A DNA stretch of 64,000 nucleotides from Pseudeuparius sepicola (lineage: Eukaryota; Arthropoda; Insecta; Coleoptera; Anthribidae). Position 1 is the stretch's first letter, and every line of letters begins with the position of its first letter. The notes below the pieces were generated by a model that was not told where the DNA came from, did no database searches, and saw only the letters and a list, made by a program, of their open reading frames with translations. The stretch is from positions 12,998,175 to 13,062,174 of the forward strand of contig OY987303.1 of assembly GCA_963920635.1 (NCBI GenBank). Reading direction: 5' to 3'. Shown in pieces: positions 58,159 through 64,000 of this stretch. Both the position numbers and the translations under genes were made by a program.

Positions 58159-60990
58159 TGCTATATCGCACCTACTATAGTCTAATTATTTTGAAGAATC
58201 AGTCGGCAGGCGAATGCCCATTTTGGTTTCTTTTCTGGTGGAAGAATATCTACAAGTTGGGAATGCCACTTTTTCATTTGCACCCTCTATATAACCGAGG
58301 AGGGACATTTTAAATCAGAGGTCCTTTGATTAACTATTCCGCTTAGCAGAGAACCGATTAATATTAAATTTTCTATAAAGGTGTGCAGAATTGCTTTGAT
58401 AACTAAAAGCACAAGTTACAGGGCAAATATCAAATTTGCAAACTATTGATTGGAAAGCAATGATACGTTAGTCCAAACACCGGTTCGGCAACGTAAACCA
58501 AAAAGTTTTATAGCCACTCCGTGCTCGTTAAATATCCCCATCTGAAACAAACATTTTCAATTTATAACTCCGAAATTTAACCCCGGCGCTAACCGAATTG
58601 ATCACTTTAGATCCTCGCGGCCCATTTCGAAGTTAATTAAAATTGAAGCCAAAACCTAGATTTTTTAAATTGGAATGAGCGAAAATTGCAGTCGCCCCAG
58701 GGACATGGATGCAATGCAGTCGAAATACACCCCACTTAATTTAACGCGATGCTTGGAATATTTTTTTATTTAACGCTGAAATCCGCTGCCTGTCAGTTGC
58801 AAGCTTAATTCGTACGGATCTTTGAATACATTAAACTTGTTACATTAAAACTTTAAATTATTTGTTGGTGGTGCAGACAAAGCTACAACGCAGTTCTTGC
58901 AAGGAATTATTATCGTTTAATCTTATTTACATTCGGAGACAGAACTTAATATCCTTTACCAGACGTCTGGAATACGATTAAGAAACTTTATCTATTTCAT
59001 AAATCAAAGTAGTTCTTAATTGTCCATTTGTCCAACACCCCCGCACCCAATGTCATTTTCGGTAATTGTCTGAGTTTGACTTCTTCAAGGACAGCTTTGG
59101 ATTGGCCTGCAACAATGTCTTTGTAGAACACCGCTAGTCCTTTAATGTAAATTGTTTTTTAAGAAAATTTCTATGTAATTGTAATCTATGTAGGTATGTA
59201 ACTTTATAAACAAATCAAGCAAAAATATTATTATACCTACTTCTAATAATAATTGTCATATAGCGACAATACATTATTCTGGTACCATCGATCTAATATG
59301 ATAATGGAGAAGAGAGGTGGCCATAGCGACTCTTCGTTTCCATTTACGGATAGGGCCAACTTAAGTAAACCCTAGAAAACTTTAGTAATCCCAGATTATT
59401 CTATTATTCATCCCGATTACATAGAGCGCGCATCCATATAGACATGATATCAAAACCTGTGCGGTAATATGAGAACATTACTGATCGATTGTTTACTGCT
59501 TTCAAATGGTTCTAAAATCCAAATTAATTATGGAGCGCAATAGCAAATTTGCGAATTGTTGATTGAAGGCCGATGTTGCATACGCTAGTCAAACAATGGG
59601 AAACTGACGATTCACATTGGCATAGAATAGAGGCTTTATACTCATATGTCCATAGTACCTACTTGCTTTATCTTTCTAATAGCTAAACTAACTTATTTTA
59701 TTCCATACGTAATATTTTACGTTAAATTAATGCTTTTTATACCATAGCAGCCCTATAATGGAAACAACACTGTGGTTCCACAAAAAAATTACTTATCGTT
59801 TAATGCTAATAATATTTGCTCTCCGAGTCAGAACTTAATATAAGTTTTATCAAACATCTTGAATAATGGATAAATACGTCCTTGTTTTGCCATCCCGGGA
59901 ATAAAAATGAATTAAAAACATGACGGCTGTCTTATACGTTATTTGTACATATTTCCACCATTTTTCATGCCCACAAAAGGATTCTCCACTGCGAATTTTC
60001 TTCTAAATCCCCTTAAGAATTGACACCCTCGTTCTGCGTTTCGGAGACAAAATTTAACCGAACATATGATCTTGATATTGTGCGTTGGAAAATCGTAGTA
60101 ACCTCTGGAAGCGTCAGAATGACGACAAAATAAATTTCCAGAGCCTACTTGACTTCGCTTTTATTCGAAAGCTCATCGGCAAACATTCAAATCTGCTTGA
60201 ACGTTTAAGGACGGAAATAAAACGTCATCACCTCGCGACGACCTTCATTTGACCGTGTTCCTAACTAGGATAAATGTTGCTAAAACAGAAATTGTTTACT
60301 GGAGTGCAAAAATTCCGCAAGTGTCTGTAAGATGGCGCTGGAGTTGGAGCGCGGCCATTGGTACAGAGCGAGAATAAAAAGTAATATTTCGCCTTGCTAA
60401 AATAAGTTTCCGTTCCTTACAAGTTGTTTTGTTGCCCGGCAAGCAAGGTGGTTGGTCGGAACCAGGAGTCTAGGGGGAGGCAGGCGGACCGACCCCCTTT
60501 TTTATACAAATAACAGCACATCGCTCCCATCCTGGCGTATTTTGGGATTGAAACTGTGAATTGTTAAACACAAAATAATAATATGAATATTTACGCTCCT
60601 TTATTTTTCTAGATTTTGTCACAGTTATTAAGAATATTGTTGAGTAAAATATTAAGTAAGAGTACTACCTACCGGCTGTCAAATCTACTGTCATGACATA
60701 ATAATTCTCCCTCAAAACCGCATGAATGATCACAATACTTACCCTAACTGACATTTAGAATTTATGTCACTATAGTTTTATCTTTTATCATTCTATTAAC
60801 TTTTCATTAAGTACTTAATATTGATAAACCGAAAGAAATTAAAATTCTGTTGTATTTGATCCAAAGTTGACGTAAAGTTGTGAATTTTGTTAGATACGTG
60901 AAATACCTACTATTTGCTGATATCTTAATATATGTATTATTTTGGCATACATTTAGAGTAATGGAAAATGTAATGTAAATAAATTTTTTC
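58159..60990. other. Intronic stretch with an ancient repeated unit and GC-rich patches
   Basis: No gene is seen. Blocks recur in the same order at about 58380-58990 and 59500-59890: CAAATTTGC with TTGATTG, then TAGTC(C)AAACA, then ATCGTTTAAT and CGAGWCAGAACTTAATAT. A third, poorer match of the last block is near 60046. GC-rich patches lie at 58570-58720 and 60320-60500. Confidence 0.45.
58380..59890 (+). repeat. Ancient direct duplication of non-coding sequence
   Basis: Copy one is about 58380-58990 and copy two about 59500-59890, in the same orientation, with the ordered blocks listed for the surrounding stretch. Divergence is high. A fragment near 60046 (TTTCGGAGACAAAATTTAA) may be a third copy. 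No termini or frames are visible. Confidence 0.45.
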
Positions 60991-61011
60991 TACAAGCGTG
61001 CGGAAAAGAAC

Positions 61012-61105
61012 ACTTTTCCGCACGCATTTTAGTTTAGAAAGTGTCACTTTTCCGCACTAGTGCGGAAAAGTGACACTTTCTAAACTAAAATGCGTGCGGA
61101 AAAGT
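61012..61105. repeat. 94-bp perfect palindrome
   Basis: The sequence is self-complementary without a spacer, centred on CACTAGTG between 61058 and 61059; each 47-base arm contains CCGCACGCATTTTAGTTTAG. The left arm also pairs with GCGTGCGGAAAAG just upstream (60996), so alternative hairpins exist. More copies of GTGCGGAA/TTCCGCAC follow to 61235. Confidence 0.95.
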
Positions 61106-61251
61106 AAATGCGTGCGGAATGTAGAAAAAATAGTGTTTCTAAGTCTTGCGGAAAGTGTCTTTTCCACACTCGATTTCTTGGCTGAACGACGCGTAGCGTG
61201 CAATCGCGTGAAAAGTGGCACTTTCCGCACTTGTTAGGAAATATACTATAT

Positions 61252-61302
61252 AGGTACTACCATAGAAGAATTTACGTAGTAGATTCTTCTATGGTACTAC
61301 CT
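61252..61302. repeat. 51-bp hairpin
   Basis: AGGTACTACCATAGAAGAAT and ATTCTTCTATGGTACTACCT pair with one mismatch around an 11-base loop. It lies just beyond the GTGCGGAA repeats and may be part of the same small element. Confidence 0.75.
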
Positions 61303-61309
61303 AAATGCT

Positions 61310-64000
61310 TGCCGGTACACCAACTTTGTGTCAAACAGAATTTTAAAGCGTTAATATAATTTTCTTTTGAAAAAGACATATTCTTATCGATATTTTTTAG
61401 TAATAATAAAAAGTTAATAAAATTATAGAATGATACTCGTATATTATGTTGTATAGCTAGTGATATAAAATAGTTTTTACGAAGTAATGACTTTTTAAAA
61501 TTTTAAGAAATTTTATAAATAGGAAATAGGCGCTTATGTAACATTAAAATAGAAACGACTTTTTCAAGTTAAACGTTTTGAAATTGTAACAAATAAGCCA
61601 ATTTTTAGGGATTGTATTTTTTAAATATAATTTTTGACAGATAGCGAAAGTCACGTGACCACGTTTGAGTCGGTTATTTTTCCTTGTTTTTAATCGAAAG
61701 GTAACCCCAAAGTTAACTGCATATGTGTTCTATTATTATCCGTTAATAAAAAAAAAATATGTTTAAATTAATAAAAAGATACATTTTGCACCATCTTCAT
61801 TTTTTCCAAAAAGATTTTTTGGTTATAACTTTTGTTTGACGTTCGATTGTTTTTTTTCCAAACGACATTACATTGTTTGGAAAAAACTGCAACAAACTGG
61901 TTTTTAAATCATTAATTTGCCTCAAAAAATACGGAATGGTTAAATTGAATGTTCCTATCACCTTCAGACGGACACCCTGTACCTAATAAAAATATTATTA
62001 AAAAAATAATAGTACTTTTTGAAATTGAGCCCATATGTTGACAGGTGGCCATGATTACAGCCCAAAAGTAAAGTTACACACATTGTTTAATGTGCTTTTT
62101 GAACCTAACAAAAAAAAGTTTATCAAAATCGGTAAACAAATAAAGATATTTTACCAGGGTGGTAACTCCTTAACGGAGGTCACACTGTAGATGTTTAACA
62201 TATAGGTACAGAAGATGTTCTTTCGCATCAATATATCGTTTTCTTTTTTCATTTTTTATTTTCGAGATATGTATTTATCTTAATTATTGCGTTACCTAAA
62301 ATGTGTGTTTGAATGTAGTGTTAATGCAAACGAAGAAACACCTTATGTACACATAAAAGACCATGTTTCATTTCATTGAAAAAACTAAACATAATTTTGT
62401 AGAACTTTTAAGCCAGCAATACTATACCTACAGAAAACGTGCCGAATCACATTCTTTAATTAAAGATATGCCTTTAACAGTAAAAAACACAGTAGACATT
62501 CAAGTGACCTTGAAAACGTCGTCTGCCTACAAGTGAAAACGTGCGTCTTACATTACACCTCATAATATGCTTCAACTTTTATGTGATTTTCGTTTTTGAG
62601 ATATTTATAATAGCTGCATTTATTAAAATGGAACACCCGGTATAGATAATTTTCGACATAACTATACATATAGAGACATAGACATGAATCCTCCCCTAAT
62701 GTCAGTTTATATGCTAACGATTGTGTTTTCCTCACGAAAAATACATAACGGCGACATAACTATAAGAACATAACAGTACCCAACCCACACGTATAAATAA
62801 TGCAAAGTCAACTAAAGCAGTTTTTAGTGCCGCCGTGTACCTTTCAAGCTAAAAATCAATGAACCATTGCTAAAAAGAGAGGGGTTAAAATCACAGATCG
62901 GAGTCTTTGAGCTACGAGGGTCTCCCGAATATACCTTTTGAAGTTTTATATTATTTTAATATTAAAAATTCGCAATTCATAGTATATAATAATATGGAAG
63001 TAATACAAAAACATAAAAAAGTAATCAGAAAGCTTAGTTGATTAAATATTATATCGCCAAAACGTAAAATTGATCATATGAACATAATATATATGTAATT
63101 ATTAAACTGGACCTGTAACAACAGCGTCAACCGTTCATCGATCGTCTGTTTTTCGCGCCATCTGATAAATAATAGCCACACTTTTGCATTCCCGCTGCAT
63201 AATTTAAGGGGTATTTTGCCTATGTTTTTTATTTACAACAAGACTGGATAATTACAATGTTTATTACCGTGTTTTCGTTCCGAGCATATTCCGAAACCTA
63301 TGCCAATCTTAACGAAGGTAAAATTCCGGCTCAAGAGACAAAATAGACGAATTTATGCCGGCATAAAGTTTGAAATTCAAAAAAAAATCTCGCCCATAAC
63401 TTCTAAACTAGTGTCATTAGTATCTATGGATATTTTAAAAATACCCGTGTTTTTTGTAATCCTTTGAAATTCGCTACTTTTTCCAGCTAGTTGGAAATAA
63501 AAATACATTGATACAGGCAACCAAACATACAATGGCGAGCCTCCCCTTAAAACCGCACGTTCGAAGGTTTTTGGCGAGTAACAGGTGCCAGCACCCGCAA
63601 AAATAGCCTGCACGGCATGCAATATTTATGTTCCCTTGACAAAAGCTGTGCACGTAATGTCGCCTCGTGTTTTGTGTTTTGCGCGTCCATAAATAATATA
63701 AAGTGATGCATGTGCGCAGGATGGCGGAAGGCGATTCTGCTAAAAAAAATGCATCTTGAGGATGCAGAACATCAGTTTCGGACGAGCTTGCAAATCGATA
63801 TTCGATGACAGCAAGCATTCGGGATAGTATATACCTACAAAAAACTCAATTTTCTGTCGAACTGCAGAAAAAAATTGTTAAGAATAGAGGGAGGTGGCGC
63901 GGAATTTGGAACACCCTGTACATACTGATGACCGCTTCGTTTTAATTAAATCGCAAATTATTAATAATTATTGCGGAACACAGGAAATATCAAGTGCGAT
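61310..64000. other. Non-coding stretch with solo transposon ends
   Basis: No gene is supported. Lone Tc1/mariner-type right ends occur at 61968-61980 (GGACACCCTG-TA), 62179-62190 (GGTCACACTG-TA), 62632-62643 (GAACACCCGG-TA) and 63901-63918 (GGAACACCCTG-TA). The segment 63493-63533 repeats the GCAACCAAACAT repeat of 51.9 and 55.0 kb. Open frames at 63377-63818 have no recognisable domain. Confidence 0.45.

Overview
The window looks like insect nuclear DNA. It is AT-rich, contains no compact gene set, and is packed with transposons of typically arthropod kinds. The only host coding sequence I can support is a single 110-bp exon on the + strand (47711-47820). It encodes extracellular loop 1 and transmembrane helix 3 of a biogenic-amine GPCR, closest in my recollection to insect D2-like dopamine receptors (Dop2R), and it has clean AG and GT splice borders. 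Most of the remaining ~63.9 kb is therefore best read as two flanking introns of a very large receptor gene. The insect order cannot be fixed from sequence alone.

Layout. 1-9.1 kb: long inverted-repeat elements ending in CAGKGTG next to TA (998-3661, 6084-7243), a hairpin MITE, rolling-circle-like elements with a 5' palindrome and 3' stem-loop, and a decayed LINE reverse transcriptase. 9.3-9.9 kb: a GC-rich 295-bp unit duplicated in tandem. 10-13 kb: inverted copies of a Penelope-like 3' repeat enclosing two more foldback elements. 14.4-17 kb: a foldback MITE, a Penelope-like GIY-YIG fragment and a decayed Tc1/mariner-type transposase. 17.4-18.9 kb: exon-like pieces and a 140-bp tandem array. 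21.4-24.7 kb: a hAT-type element with a perfect 8-bp target duplication and another foldback. 24.7-30.1 kb: a 5'-truncated LINE on the - strand whose TAAA tail has grown to about 2.7 kb.

30.3-42.1 kb is a deep nest. A CAGGGTGG foldback holds two head-to-tail rolling-circle-like copies. A ~6-kb inverted repeat holds two MITEs and a decayed hAT element, which holds a 1.7-kb foldback, which holds a 31-bp hAT remnant with a perfect 8-bp duplication. 46.6-47.8 kb: a long-TIR element with a perfect 9-bp target duplication (Mutator-like signature) ends 48 bp before the receptor exon. 52.4-54.5 kb: an apparently intact Tc1/mariner-type transposon with DD41D spacing, ~350-bp TIRs and an uninterrupted 357-residue transposase, inserted in a palindromic MITE. 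54.5-64 kb: further TIR elements, an old triplicated noncoding unit, a 94-bp perfect palindrome, and intronic sequence with a few GC-rich islands.

How it fits together: there is no operon or pathway here. The receptor exon is the host gene; the rest records repeated transposition into a tolerant intron. A full-length DD41D element may be, or resemble, the source of transposase for the many CAGGGTG/TA foldback elements, but that link is inferred from ends and target site, not shown.
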